Assembly (NCBI GenBank): GCA_036245805.1
Contig: BTRK01000006.1
Span: forward strand, 5,373,613 to 5,437,612
From: Pristionchus mayeri
Lineage: Eukaryota > Nematoda > Chromadorea > Rhabditida > Neodiplogasteridae
Length of the DNA: 64,000 nucleotides
Reading direction: 5' to 3'
Below are positions 21,661-33,244 of this stretch, piece by piece. The position numbers and the translations under genes are program-made. The notes under the pieces were generated by a model. That model did no database searches, was not told the DNA's origin, and saw nothing but the letters and a program-made list of their open reading frames with translations. Position 1 is the first letter of the stretch; each line of letters starts with the position of its first letter.

Positions 21661-21823
21661 GGGAGTTCCACCATGCAGCTATTGCGCGACCAATGCGAAA
21701 CTGCAACGAATTTAGCCCATAGCGATAATAGATCGTTAGGACAATGAAGGAACAGACTTGAAATGCACTCGATGCGTTGCTGTTTCCCGGGCTCTCGATT
21801 TATTCAAACTACTAACTTTTATT
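21661..21823. repeat. 165-bp dispersed repeat, copy 2
   Basis: Near-identical to 5948-6113 and followed by a TATATTTTTCAG acceptor-like sequence at about 21823-21834. Confidence 0.7.
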
Positions 21824-22107
21824 ATATTTTTCAGTTACTTAACGATGGGATCATGTCGCTAAAGAGAGGGAATAGTTCTCGTTTCGCAGGCGGAGTGAGC
21901 GTTCGCATAAATAGACTGGAGAGAGCGCGCGCTCTAATTTCACCGGGTTAAGGTGAGGGCAGACTAGCGCTTTGCGTGCGTTCAAGGTCTACCTTAACGA
22001 GTCGTGAGTTGAAAGAGTGGAACACAAACGAACTAAATACGAAAATTTTTTAATTGTGCTTTGAATGTTCGTAAACGACCAAAAGGCATGAGAATCACTT
22101 TATGTGA

Positions 22108-22228
22108 TGGTGCAAAAGACTTCCTTCGCCTCTCTCTTTCTGCATGATCTCTCGCTTTTCTCTTATCGTTTGAGAAAGGGAAAAATCGTGCAGAAAGATA
22201 GAGGCGAGATTTTGCGCCCCGACATCTT
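22108..22228. repeat. Hairpin-forming element
   Basis: GGTGCAAAAGACTTCCTTCG with CTCTCTTTCTGCA pairs with TGCAGAAAGATAGAGGCG and ATTTTGCGCCCC. It may be a small MITE; it lies upstream of the F-box-like gene. Confidence 0.6.
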
Positions 22229-22467
22229 TGAAAAAGTGATTTATGATCGGGCGGCTGGCTTCATAAAAAAATACTACTAATTTGTTTTCTAGTACTCTTT
22301 GAAAATCGCTTTCGAAATAGTCAATAGCTGTGCATTAATCTGATGTTGTTCATTAATCTGATGTAATCAACTGGGGTGGCCTACCTGATGTGTTGATTAT
22401 CATTGTCATTATAGTATTTAATTTTGAAATCGTCGTAACTGCAAATTTAATGATCGTGTGTTTATAG

Positions 22468-25400
22468 ATGAGTGGCTCACCTTCCACGAGGAATGTGTTC
22501 AAGAGAGCTTTAAATTATCTTATTTTCCCATTTGCCAAATTCATCAGAAATCAGGAGAGGAACACAACCGGGAAATCAAATTCATTGAATGCAATAGCAT
22601 CCGATTTGCATTCGACCGAAAACAATTCTCCAAATATCATTGAGTCCGAGAGTATTTCCCTCTCAAATATTCCTTGCGATATAATCCGAATGATCGTTTC
22701 AATGACTGCAGATCCACTTCGATTAAGAACGGTTAGTTATTTCCTTTTTGAAAAGGTGTAGCGCAAATTCGCTCAATTAGGACTACGTATGAGAAACTTT
22801 CTGAGAAAACTGAGCAATACTACCTATAGACCATACAACGAAAAATAAGGTGTTGATTTTAACATCACTAGGGGTAACTTTTCACGTAGAATTCGAAAAT
22901 CGACCTTAGAAAGCCGTATCTCGAACACATCATTTCGCGTTTTTCGCCGAATTTGGGGGTCGGTTTTTGTATTTTTTGAACGGATCATCCAAACTCCTTA
23001 CATGTATAGTAATGCTGAAAGATCTCGAGGAGAGAAACATTTTTACTGTTGAAAATGAAATGCTAGCTAATCTGTGAAAAAAAGTTATGAGCCTTTGAAA
23101 TGTAAAATTCCCGCCCTGAAAATTTTCCGTGGGAGGGAGTTTTTTAATTTGTACGCATTCGATTCAGCGTGAAAAAGTACCCCTAGGGTCAACTTTTTAG
23201 TCCCAAAAGCATGAACCATTTAGGTCATTGGATACGCCAAAGTGTTCCGAATAGCATATTTTCGCAAAATCGAATGTTCCAATTTGTTTGAAATGTCGAC
23301 CACTGATCTCATAATTAATCACAAAACTTAAATAAGCTCTGAAATGAAAAGAATAACTCGTTCCGAGTACTTTTAAGCACTGGATACCCGATTATTGTAA
23401 CTTTTCGGAGGTTGCAAATTTTACGGCGGTTTCCGTTCTTAGATCGGTTTCCCTGTCTGGGGAACTTGAGCAAACCTCCATATCAAGTGGTACCAGGACT
23501 AAGTGGTACCAGGTGAGCACCCTCTGGAACCAGGTAGGTACCACGTGGCATGAGAAAGGCAGCAAGAGGTTCCATGTCAGTACCAATAAGCATCAGGCCA
23601 GTTCTAAGTTCGTCAGTTCCAAGTGGTTCCAGGTATACACTAAATGGTACCAGACTAGCACCAAGTGATACCAGGCTAGCACCAAGTGCTACCAGGTCAG
23701 TACCACATGGTACCGCTCCGAAGCATAACCGGGATACCAACATGTACCAAACAGCATGGCATCCGTCATCAGAATTGAAAATGCCAAAAAATTTAACAAA
23801 ATCAAACTCGGCAAAAGATCAATGCATCGGATGGGATTTAACCTGCGCAGGTTTTAACCCCCCCCCCCCATCGCCCCATGTGGTAGCAGCACCACCAAGC
23901 ACCAGGTCAGCACCATATGGTACCAAGTCCTTTTCATGCTGGACCAGGTCCAAACGTAACGAGGCCCGTATCAACTGGAACCACCATAAGTGTACATTCA
24001 GTACCGGTTGGTACCACTTTGGAAGGACTTGGTTTTTCCTGGTTACGGTATGTCTCCGTCTTGCCTCGTACGTTACGGATCTGGTGCCGTTTGGTATGTG
24101 CCAGGAATCATTGGATTAGTTATTTATGTTCGGCACTTGTTGGTATGGATCAGGCTACACATGCAACGGAGTGGTACCACGTGACACAGACCGGGTACAT
24201 GTTGTTACTTACCTGTGACTACATGATACTGACCTGGTAGCACTTGGTGCTAGCCTGGTACCATTTAGTGTATTCATGGAACCACTTGGAACTGACATGG
24301 GACAACTTAGAACTGACCTCATGCTTATTGGTACTGACATGGCACCTCTTGCTGCCTTTCTCATGCCACGTGGTACCTACCTGGTTCCAGAGGGTGCTCA
24401 CTTGGTACCACTTAGTCCTGGTACCAGTTGATATGGAGGTTTACTCAAGTTCCCCAGGCAGGGAAACCGATCTAACATGGACATGGTCAGAACTCACATA
24501 TCCCGATCTGTACAATATTTCACGGTTGAAATTTGGTCCCTATGAGATTCTCAAAACCGTTTTCTAAAGTTCCAAAATATTCCTGGGAGTTGAATTATGA
24601 ACCTTAATAAGTTTTAGTGGAAAATCCTCACGCAATCTCTCCGGCACTCTTCATCAGCCTTTCACACCAACGGCTCAACAGCAGCGGTGGTATAGTGGTT
24701 TTTTGGAAGGTTGTCATTGCAAGTCCAATTTTCCGAAGTATTGAAATTAGAATGTTTTGAAAATTTACGGCTGCATTTGAATTGATATGTTCGAGAGATT
24801 CGAGAAAAGTGTTTCGAAATCATGCTTTCATCTTCATGTGCAGGAAGATGTAGAGGATCCATCTTGTTATCATGATAATAGCGAAAAACGTTCCAAATGT
24901 TAACAGCGGTAAATGAAGCCCATTTACAGTAAAATAGTAAAACTGCAAGAGTAAGGGAGTGTGTCGAATGATCACGATTCAGAAAGTTCGAAATATTTTC
25001 TTTTTTTATTCAATTCCAGATAAATTCAAATGTAACCGTAAATTGTCAAAACATGCTAATTTCAATACGTAGTAACATTAGACTTGCAATGACAACCTTC
25101 CAAAAACGGGCAAAAAGTTTCGCACGGAGGAGGAACGAACCACATCCTTTGCCACACCGCCACACATCACTACCACTGTACCACCGCTGCTGTTGAGCCG
25201 TTGGTGTGAAAGGCTGATGAAGAGTGCTGGAGAGATTGCGTGAGGATTTTGCACTAAAACTTATTAAGAGCCCGTTCGCGTAAGAGTCGGACAAACCTTG
25301 GCACATCAAATTTTCGAAAATTTGCCTAATGGGGTTTTCGAGGGTGCTGATCATCATGATCAACTTCATTTTGAACCATCTCGATCGGTTGAGCGAGGCT

Positions 25401-28400
25401 GCATGTAGGCTGCATCTATACTTAAGCACGTATCTCAGCAAACGTTTTATGAAACGATTTGTAATTTGTACATGTGATAGATAAGACCCTAACGATGTTT
25501 TAGAAATATAATACTCATATTTTATTACGCGACAAACTCATGAAATCGACGTTCTCGAATATAAGGCAAAACTTAAAACCGAAAACTATATGGTAAGATG
25601 CGTCTTATGCTGGGGATCATTTTTGGTATGCTATGTTGGGTATTTGAGTTAATCGCTTTTTTGCAACAATTCGTTTTCTGATGTCAGATTCGTCTCTGCC
25701 AAGAGAGTCTTGCGCTTTCGATTTGTTTTCCGGTTATGTTTCAACTTGGATTCATATATTTCTTGCCAGGGGCAATGTGTTTGGGGAAAATATATTAATC
25801 GAAGTTGAAACTTAACCGGAAAACTAATCGAAAGCACAAGACTCTCTTGACAGAAGTGAATCTGACATCAGAAAACGACTTGTAGCAAAAAAAGCGATTA
25901 ACTCAAATACCCAACATAGCATACGAAAAATGATCCCAAGAATAAGACGCATCTTACCATACAGTTCTCGGTTTTAAGTTTTGCCTTATATTCGAGAACG
26001 TCGATTTCATGTGATTGTCGCGTAATAAAATATGAGTATTTTTTTTCTAAAACATCGTTAGGGTCATATCTATCACATGTACAAATTACAAATCGTTTCA
26101 TAAAACGGTTGCCGAGATACGTGCTTAAGTATAGATGCAGCCTACATGCAGCCTGGCTCAACCGATCGAGATGGTTCAAAATAAAGTTGATCATGATGAT
26201 CAGCACCCTCGAAAACCCCATTAGGTAAATTTTCCAAAATTTGATGTGCCAAGGTTTGTCCGACTCTTACGCGAACGGGCTCATAAGTCAACTCCCAGGA
26301 ACATTTTGGAACTTTAGAAAACGGTTTTGAGAATCCCATACGGACCAAATTCCAACCGTGAAATATTGTACAGATCGGGATATGTGAGTTGTGACCATGT
26401 CCATGTAAGAATGGAAACCGCCGTAAAATTTGCAACCTCCGAAAAGTTACAATAATCGGGTATCCAGTGCTTAAAAGTACTCGGAACGAGTTATTCTTTT
26501 CATTTCAGAGCTTATTTAAGTTTTGTGAATAATTATGAGATCACTGGTCGGCATTTCAAAAAAAATTAGAACATTCGATTTTTCGAAAATATGCTATTCG
26601 GAACACTTTGGCGTATCCAATGACCTAAATGGTTCATGCTTTTGGGACTGAAAATTTGACCTTAGGGGTACTTTTTCACGCTGAATCGAATGCGCACAAA
26701 TTAACAAACTCCCTCCCACGGAAAATTTTCAGGGCGGGAATTTTAACATTTCAAAGGCTCATAACTTTTTTCACAAATGAGCTAGCATTTCACTTCCAAC
26801 AGTAAAAATGTTTCTCTCATCGAGATCTTTCAGAATTACTATACACGTAAGGAGTTTGGATGATCCGTTCAAAAAACACAAAAATTCGGCGAAAAACGCG
26901 AAATGAGGGGTTCGAGATACGGCTTTCTAAGGTAGATTTTCGAACTCTACGTGAAAAGTTACACCTAGGGACATCTTAAAATCAACACCTTATTTTTCGT
27001 TGTACGGCCTATGGTGAATCCTACCAGATAGTCTCTTGTATGACTTTGCAAAGATAAAACGCACCATCTCAGAAAACCAAAATATTCCTGGCACTGGCCG
27101 AAAATTTGAATTCCTTCTGACTTCACCAAGGTAGTACTCAACGAGAGAAACATACGAGCGTCGATAGAATTTCGATCCGCATCCGCGCGGGCGCGGGCGC
27201 GGATCAGGCGAAAACTACAGTAATCTCGGAAAATTTTTATATCGACTCAGATCGCTTTCGCGGTAGGGGCGCTGCATTCCTTGACAAATTCTAAGACTTT
27301 TTTACTTCGAGGAGTTTATCGATCAGATTTGAGCTACGGTCCGAAATCGAAATTTCGACTTTTCATTCCGACATTTATGCAATTCCCCGAAAAGTTTTCA
27401 AGAACCTCCACACTTTTTATTGGCGATTCTGTTTCTACATGCACTTATACACATTTCATTAGAATATTAGAATTTTAAAAAAATATAGTATTCGATAAGA
27501 ATGCGGAAATAGGTGACCAACTTGAATTGTGGTGTAAAAAATACTGTAACCGCTTTTTCCGAATTTGCAAATTTTCCATAAAATCACTTGATTTCTGCTT
27601 CCGCATTGACTGTTCGACATCGGCGGCACCAGTGGATCATAAAACAAGCCTTTTTATTGAAAAATAGCAGGTATTGGAAAAAGCGGTTACAGTATTTTTT
27701 ACACCACAATTCAAGTTGGTCACCTATTTCCGCATTTTTTATCGAATACTATATTTTTTAAAAATTCTAATATTCTAATGAAATGTGTATAAGTGCATGT
27801 AGAAACAGAATCGCCAATAAAAAGTGTGGAGGTTCTTGAAACATTTTCGGGGAATTGCATAAATGTCGGAATTAAAAGTCGAAATTTTTGACCGTAGCTC
27901 AAATCTGATCGATAAACTCCTCGAAGTAAAAAAGTCTTAGAATTTCTCAAGGAATGCAGCGCCTCTACCGCGAAAGTGATCTGAGTCGATTTAAAAACTT
28001 TCCTAGATTACTGTAGTTTTCGCTCAGTTTCACGCCCGCGCCCGCGCGGATGCGGATCGAAATTCTTTCTACGCTCGTAAGTTTCTCTCGTCGAGTACTA
28101 CCTATTGGTGAAGTCAGAAGGAATTCGAACTTTCGGCTAGTGCCAAGTCGCTGAAGAAATATGTTGATTGTCTCAGATAGTGTGTATTAAAGTGTTGCGA
28201 ATTTAAGAGACCTACTCCGTAAGACTCAACCATTTCGGTCACCTCGCGGACACATTTGAACTAGCAACGGGAACCGTGGGGTCCCCCTTTGGTGGGAGGA
28301 GTTTATGTGACCCGCATTATGAAATTCGATACTAATTACATGTTACGGTCATTAATCAAGAAGAAAATTTAAATAATAGGGGAAATGCCGAAAAATTCAT

Positions 28401-31400
28401 AATTTCTTTTTGATGCGAAATTTGCTCAAAACTCAAAATGAATTTTACTCGTGGTGTCCGGAAGTTGATAAAAACGTGTTTAGTGCAAAATCCGATCGAT
28501 TCTAAATATCACTTTTTGAACTAAAATTTGATTTTTTCTGCATATCTAGTCCATTTCGGACCGAATCCCTTAGCTTTTTGAATCCCGTTGCACTCTGGGC
28601 TATGTTGCGTCATACGTACATAGTAGCGAATCTCGGGAGATTTTCCATTTTCGAGAAATAATTTTCAAACCGTCTGTGAACAGTAACATAACAATTCAAA
28701 AATTAATTTTTGCCAATCCATTGAGAATACTTATTAGATTTTAACGCTTTCAGACACTACTTACCCAGATATAATTTCTAGCACTATATTAGATCACAAT
28801 TTCACTCGTTACAAAAATGCAGTTTTCACAACTTCGAATTTATCAATATTTGGACAGTATTTTCTCGTCCCACATAATCGCAATCCCACCAATTCCGTAT
28901 ACCAATTGTAGAATATCTTGAAGTAATTAAGAAAATCACAAGGTGGTTGCCAACTGTCATGCCCAAAATTCGAATCGTTGTCTCAAATCAGTGGAAAATC
29001 GAAATTTTGATTAATAACGTTTTTCGATTTCACAAAATATATCACTCAATTCGGATAGTAGTAAATTCTAAGCAATGCATTATTACGAGGAAAGTTATGT
29101 GAAAGTGAAAGAACATATTTTTGTACGTTTTCCTATATTTATGGTACATTCCCTAGCAAACCACGATCCCAATCCCTTAGCTTTTGAAATACCGATATAC
29201 ACTCTGATACCCTACCTCACAATTACTTTACAGAAATTCTCGATAGGCTTTCCATTTTCGGGCAGTTACTTTCGAACATTCCCCTTTATCGTGTTTCACA
29301 AAACAACGCTGAGGGGGGCATGTTCGAAAGTAATTGCCCGAAAATGGAAAGCCTATAGAGATGTTCTGTAAGGTAATTGTGAGGTGGGGTATCAGAGTGT
29401 ATATCTGTATTGCAAAAGCTAATGGATTTGGATCGTGGTTTGCTAGGGTTTGCTAATGTACCATAAAAATAGGAAAATGAAGAATTTTCGGTTTTTTTGA
29501 AAGCGTACAAAAATATGTTCTTTCACTTTCACATAACTTTCCTCGTACTAATGCATTGCTTAGAATTTACTACTATCCGAATTGAGTGACATTTTTTGTA
29601 AAGTCGAAAAAAGTTATTAAACAAAATTTCGATTTTCCACTGATTTGAGACAACGATTCAAATTTTTGGCATGTCGGTTGGCAACCATCTTGTGATTTTC
29701 TTAATTACTTCAAGGTATTCTACAATTGATATACGGAATTGGTGGGATTGCGATTATGTGGGACGAGAAAATACTGTCCAAATATTGATAAATTCGAAGT
29801 TGTGAAAAGTGCATTTTTGTAACGAGTGAAATTGTGATCTAATATAGTGCTAGAAATTATATCTAGATAAGTAGTGTCTGAAAGCGTTAAAATCTAATAA
29901 GTATTCTCAATGGATTGGCAAAAATTAATTTTTGAATTGTTATGTTACTGTTCACAGACGGTTTGAAAATTATTTCTCGAAAATGGAAAATCTCCCGAGA
30001 TTCGCTGCCATGTACGTATGAAGCAACATAGCCCAGAGTTCAACGGGATTCAAAAAGCTAAGGGATTCGGTCCGAAATGGACTAGATATGCAGAAAAAAG
30101 TCAAATTTTAGTTCAAAAAGTGATGTTTAGAATCGATCGGATTTTGCACTAAACACGTTTTTATCAACTTCCGTACACCACGAGTAAAATTCATTTTTAG
30201 TTTTGAGCAACTTTCGCATCAAAAAGAAATTATGATTTTTTCGTCATTTCCCCTATTATTTCAATTTTCTCCTTGATTAATGACCGTAACATATGATTAG
30301 TATCGAATTTCATAATGCGGGCCACATACACTCCTCCCACCAAAGGGGGACCCCGCGGTTCCCGTTGCTAGTTCAAACGTGTCCACGAGGTGGTCGATTC
30401 TTACGGAGCGGGTCTCTTTACCCCTGAAAGATTTGAAAAATTTATTGTGTATTCCCTCCGTTAGCATCGCTTCCTCATTTCACGCAGAGAAGTGAAATGA
30501 TCCACTGTATGCGTTATTTATATATCCAACCGAGTATGCTTTTCAGTGTTCTCCGAGATGGAATAGACTGGTTCTTGAAGCTAAATTCATTCCAATTGAC
30601 GGTCTCTACCTCATCTTCGGGAAAAACGATAAATTATCAATCGTTGCGAGGCTTCCATTGGCCTTTATATTTCGATTCGGGGCGGATAAATGGAAGAAGG
30701 GGGGATTTGATAAGCAGAATAAGAAATGGAAGGCGAGAGATTTTCTCGTTAATATCAGGGGAATAAACAGTACCGTGAAAAAGTATTGCAACAATATTTT
30801 TTGCCATTGCTGTCCTTTATTATGAGATATCGACTCATGGTTTGGAGTGATCAGTAGGTAAACATCACGAGAATATAACAAGGGTGTTAACCTGTATATC
30901 GAGCTCTGGATTGGTATCCATTATTTATATTTTCGATCATGAAAAAATATGTGGGGTTTTTTCCTTTATATTAAAAAAATATGTAGAGATTTTCGATCGT
31001 TGAAAAATTATGCACCGATTTTTGTCCAATGATAGGAAGGCATGATAGGAAAATCGGTGTACAATACATATTTTTCCATTACCGATAACATATCCAGGTT
31101 AACCATCCTGATATATTCGAGTGATGCCATTGATCACTCCAAACTATGAGTCGATATCTCATTCAAGAGGAATGTTATGGCAAAAATATTTTTGTTTTTT
31201 GCAATTATTTTGCACGGTACTGTAACCTACTTAAATTCATTCTAATTTTAGGGATGTAATCAAACATCATTCCTAGATGTTCCAATCGACCGAAAAAAAT
31301 TACTATATTTAAAAACAGAATATATTTTCAGCTTGTCTACATCGGGTCAGTGCGTAGTTACAATTTGAGCGACGCCACTGACGTCATAATCGAGACGCTC

Positions 31401-31646
31401 AAAATAATGCCAGTCAAAAGAATATGGATCGAAAATGTGGACGAGAATACCTTCGATTGTGTTAGACCTTGCCTCAGAACTGTTGAATTTGAACAAGTAA
31501 CAATTCGTGTGAAAAAGGAAGAGTCCGATATGGTGCTCAGGTAAAACAATAGTTTGTTTATTCCGAATTATTATTTTTTTTTTTGTTTCAGAAATATCGA
31601 GGAAAGCGCAAAAGAAATAATTGCGAATTATTGTGTCGTCGTTTAA
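22468..31646 (+). CDS. F-box-like protein, four exons, palindrome-filled first intron
   Basis: Exon 1 (22468-22731) starts with ATG directly after a TTTATAG acceptor, consistent with trans-splicing. It ends in the first half of an F-box: residues 65-88 include LSNIPCDIIRMIV and DPLRLRT, before donor GTTAGT. Exon 2 (30547-30774, or to 30747) follows CTTTTCAG and opens CSPRWNRLVLEA, the usual end of an F-box. Exon 3 (31332-31540) and exon 4 (31592-31646, stop TAA) are phase-consistent and read through IIETLKIMPVKRIWIENV, reminiscent of the C-terminal repeats of nematode F-box proteins. The product is about 250 residues. F-box proteins bring substrates to SCF ubiquitin ligases through SKP1. Intron 1 is 7.8 kb but only about 0.3 kb once three palindromes are removed. 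Confidence 0.7.
23442..24472. mobile_element. GGTACC-rich foldback inserted at TA
   Basis: Ends GATCGGTTTCCCTG and CAGGGAAACCGATC with TA on both sides. The uninterrupted counterpart near 26405-26415 reads through without the element, giving a built-in empty site. The arms are packed with GGTACCA, ACCAAGTG and CCAGGT words; the long frames in it are artefacts of this simple composition. A run of 12 or more C lies near 23860. Confidence 0.85.
24604..25267. mobile_element. 664-bp inverted-repeat element carrying a tRNA-like box pair
   Basis: Perfect 16-bp ends TTAATAAGTTTTAGTG and CACTAAAACTTATTAA, inside arms pairing for about 85 bp. The flanks GAACC (24599-24603) and GAGCC (25268-25272) look like a target duplication with one change. 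Only the right arm carries the tRNA-like segment at 25124-25187. Confidence 0.75.
25124..25187 (-). other. tRNA-like A-box/B-box segment
   Basis: On the minus strand TGGTACAGTGGTAG (A-box-like) is followed about 33 nt later by GGTTCGTTCC (B-box-like). The cloverleaf is poor, so this is a tRNA-derived polymerase III promoter rather than a tRNA gene. Confidence 0.4.
25268..26282. mobile_element. GAGCC-family foldback, 1.0 kb
   Basis: Ends GAGCCCGTTCGCGTAAGAGT and its complement; long pairing arms around a centre near 25775. Same family as 19411-20434, with shared internal words such as CTGATCAT.ATGATCAACTT and GGCTGCATGTAGGCTGCATCT. Confidence 0.88.
27055..28175. mobile_element. Foldback of about 1.1 kb
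   Basis: The arms (about 27055-27565 and 27672-28175) are inverted copies enclosing a loop of about 105 bp. They include a GC-rich GCGGGCGCGGGCGCGGATC block in the left arm and its complement in the right. Located in intron 1 of the F-box-like gene. Confidence 0.85.
28206..30417. mobile_element. 2.2-kb near-perfect palindrome
   Basis: Ends AGAGACC(T/C)(A/G)CTCCGTAAGA with TTA on both sides (28203-28205, 30418-30420); the arms pair almost end to end around a centre near 29312. The end sequence resembles the GAGCC family (shared CGTAAGA). Non-coding; open frames in it are mirror artefacts. Confidence 0.9.
30768..31222. mobile_element. CAGTACCGTG inverted-repeat MITE
   Basis: CAGTACCGTGAAAAAGTATT on the left is mirrored by the complement ending CACGGTACTG at 31222; the inner arms (GATATCGACTCAT.GTTTGGAGTGATCA) also pair. 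It occupies most of intron 2 of the F-box-like gene and one candidate donor lies inside its left end. Confidence 0.85.
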
Positions 31647-32017
31647 TCCAATGCATGGAATATGAACATCAAGAGACCCTTCACGAGAGTCTGAAAATCC
31701 AATAATTTCCATTTATTTTTTTGTGCAGTTGCCAGGTGCTGATTGATGGCCGCCATAGCTAAGTGCGGAGGTCTTGTTGATAAAAAAAGAATTTCCACAT
31801 TACATGTAACGAAACTCCGGTTGAATCTTTGAATAATTAGAAAATCCATTGTATTTTCGTCAAAAATCGTACATTATTGAGGTGTGGACAATTTAAAATT
31901 ATTGGGTACTTCGTCATTTATCTCCTAGTTCATTACAAAAAAGAGCCCGTTTGCGTAAGAATTGGAGAAATCTGCGTAAGAATCGAGATTTGACACAGGT
32001 TCAAAAAGGTCGAATAG
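31647..32017. other. 3' flank of the F-box-like gene
   Basis: Presumed 3' untranslated and intergenic DNA. A GAGCCCGTTTGCGTAAGAAT end of the GAGCC foldback family starts near 31943 and is followed by unrelated sequence, so it is a fragment. Confidence 0.45.
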
Positions 32018-32025
32018 CTGAAACT

Positions 32026-32556
32026 GGGTAGTGGACAAAACGGCAATGGACAAAACGGCAACAATTCGCCGTTCGCTTGCGATTCAAGGCAGCGACTTGT
32101 TAGTTGCTTCATTGTTACCAGTGTGTGTGCTCCCCTACATTTACATATGCAAATCCCGTTACCAAGCGATCTTGAGTTTACTCCATATCTATGTATAGGG
32201 GTTCATGGTCCAAAATTGGCAATTTGAGTGGAAAATCAAGGTTAGATTTTCATCAAAACCCGTAACCAATTGATCTACATGTTACTTGTTTAGAGTAGTT
32301 TCTGGAGTACCGGCTTATCGATTGGTTACATCATTTGGCAATTATTTAACCAACAAATTACACTCAAATTGCCAATTTTGGACCATGTACATAAATATGG
32401 AGTGAAACTCAAGTTCGCCTGGTAACGGGATTTGCATATGCAAATGTAGGGGAGCACACACTGGTAACTATGAAACAACTCCCAAGTCGCTTCCTTGAAT
32501 CGCAAGCGAACGGCGAATTGTTGCCGTTTTGTCCATTGCCGTTTTGTCCACTACCC
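32026..32556. mobile_element. 531-bp palindromic hAT-like MITE
   Basis: Ends GGGTAGTGGACAAAACGGCA and its complement; flanked by the perfect 8-bp repeat CTGAAACT at 32018-32025 and 32557-32564. The arms pair for over 200 bp. TGGACAAAACGGCAA is itself tandemly repeated at each end. Confidence 0.9.
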
Positions 32557-32809
32557 CTGAAACTTTGTAATTTGGGGTTATCTGATCTGCTGATCACGAT
32601 AGGCTTGTTCATTTTGGTCAAAAATCTGTCGTTGACCCCAGACGCCGTGACTTCGAAATGTGCCAATTTCGCACATCTGAGTTTCGGATGTCTCTAAAAT
32701 TAACCCAAGATATATTCCGGTGCAGAATTTGAAGGAATCACGCCCGTCTAATTTATTTTTTTAGGAAAAATTTATAGTAATGAGTAAAATGCAACTTTTT
32801 GAACGTCGC

Positions 32810-32811
<2 letters not shown>

Positions 32812-32897
<86 letters not shown>

Positions 32898-33120
32898 GAG
32901 GAGAGAGGAGATAGAGAAGGAGAAGGAGAGAGATGGAGAGGGAGAAACGGAGAGATAGGAAGAGAGGAAGTGAGATGAAAAGTGGGAGAGAGAGGAAGAG
33001 AGAGAGGAGGAGGAGGAGAGAGGAGAGAGAGAAGGAGAATGAAACAGAGGGGGGAGAGAGAGGGGGGAGAAGGAGAGAGAGAGGGAGGGACGGAGAGAGG
33101 GGGAGAGAGGGAAGGATAAA
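32812..33120. repeat. (GA)n microsatellite and purine-rich tract
   Basis: About 80 bp of uninterrupted GA followed by about 220 bp of G/A-rich sequence with GGGAGA and GGAGGA variants. Open frames rich in Arg/Glu or Ser/Leu here are composition artefacts. Confidence 0.95.
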
Positions 33121-33204
33121 TGTTAAGGAAGGGAGTGTAAGAGAGATATTGTGAATCCGAAATAAATAAGACTAAGCCAACCAATAAAACACCCCCGAAG
33201 CACG

Positions 33205-33244
33205 CCAGTCGATTGCGCGCGCCGAGGCGCGCGCAATCGGCTGG
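33205..33244. repeat. GC-rich hairpin with alternating CG
   Basis: CCAGTCGATTGCGCGCGCC pairs with GGCGCGCGCAATCGGCTGG with a single mismatch and a 2-nt loop. The alternating CG arms stand out in AT-rich DNA. Confidence 0.85.

Larger units (their letters stand above)
21013..22467. other. Divergent intergenic region between CED-9-like and F-box-like genes
   Basis: The two genes are transcribed away from this stretch, so it should hold both promoters. It contains copy 2 of the 165-bp repeat (21661-21823), a duplicated AATTTGAAGATAATTATCAA motif (21570-21635) and a hairpin element at about 22108-22228. No exon was recognised. Confidence 0.45.
22826..27013. mobile_element. Composite palindrome with two later insertions
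   Basis: The right half (about 25775-27013) is continuous. The left half (22826-25775) is the same sequence inverted but interrupted by 23442-24472 and 24604-25267. The outer arms meet a GAGCC-family foldback at 25268-26282, which may be a separate element inserted at the centre. All of it lies in intron 1 of the F-box-like gene. Confidence 0.85.

Noticed and set aside
23392..24567. Long frames on both strands (up to 189 codons)
   Set aside because: Mirror-image low-complexity translations of a GGTACC-rich palindrome; no motifs or splice context.
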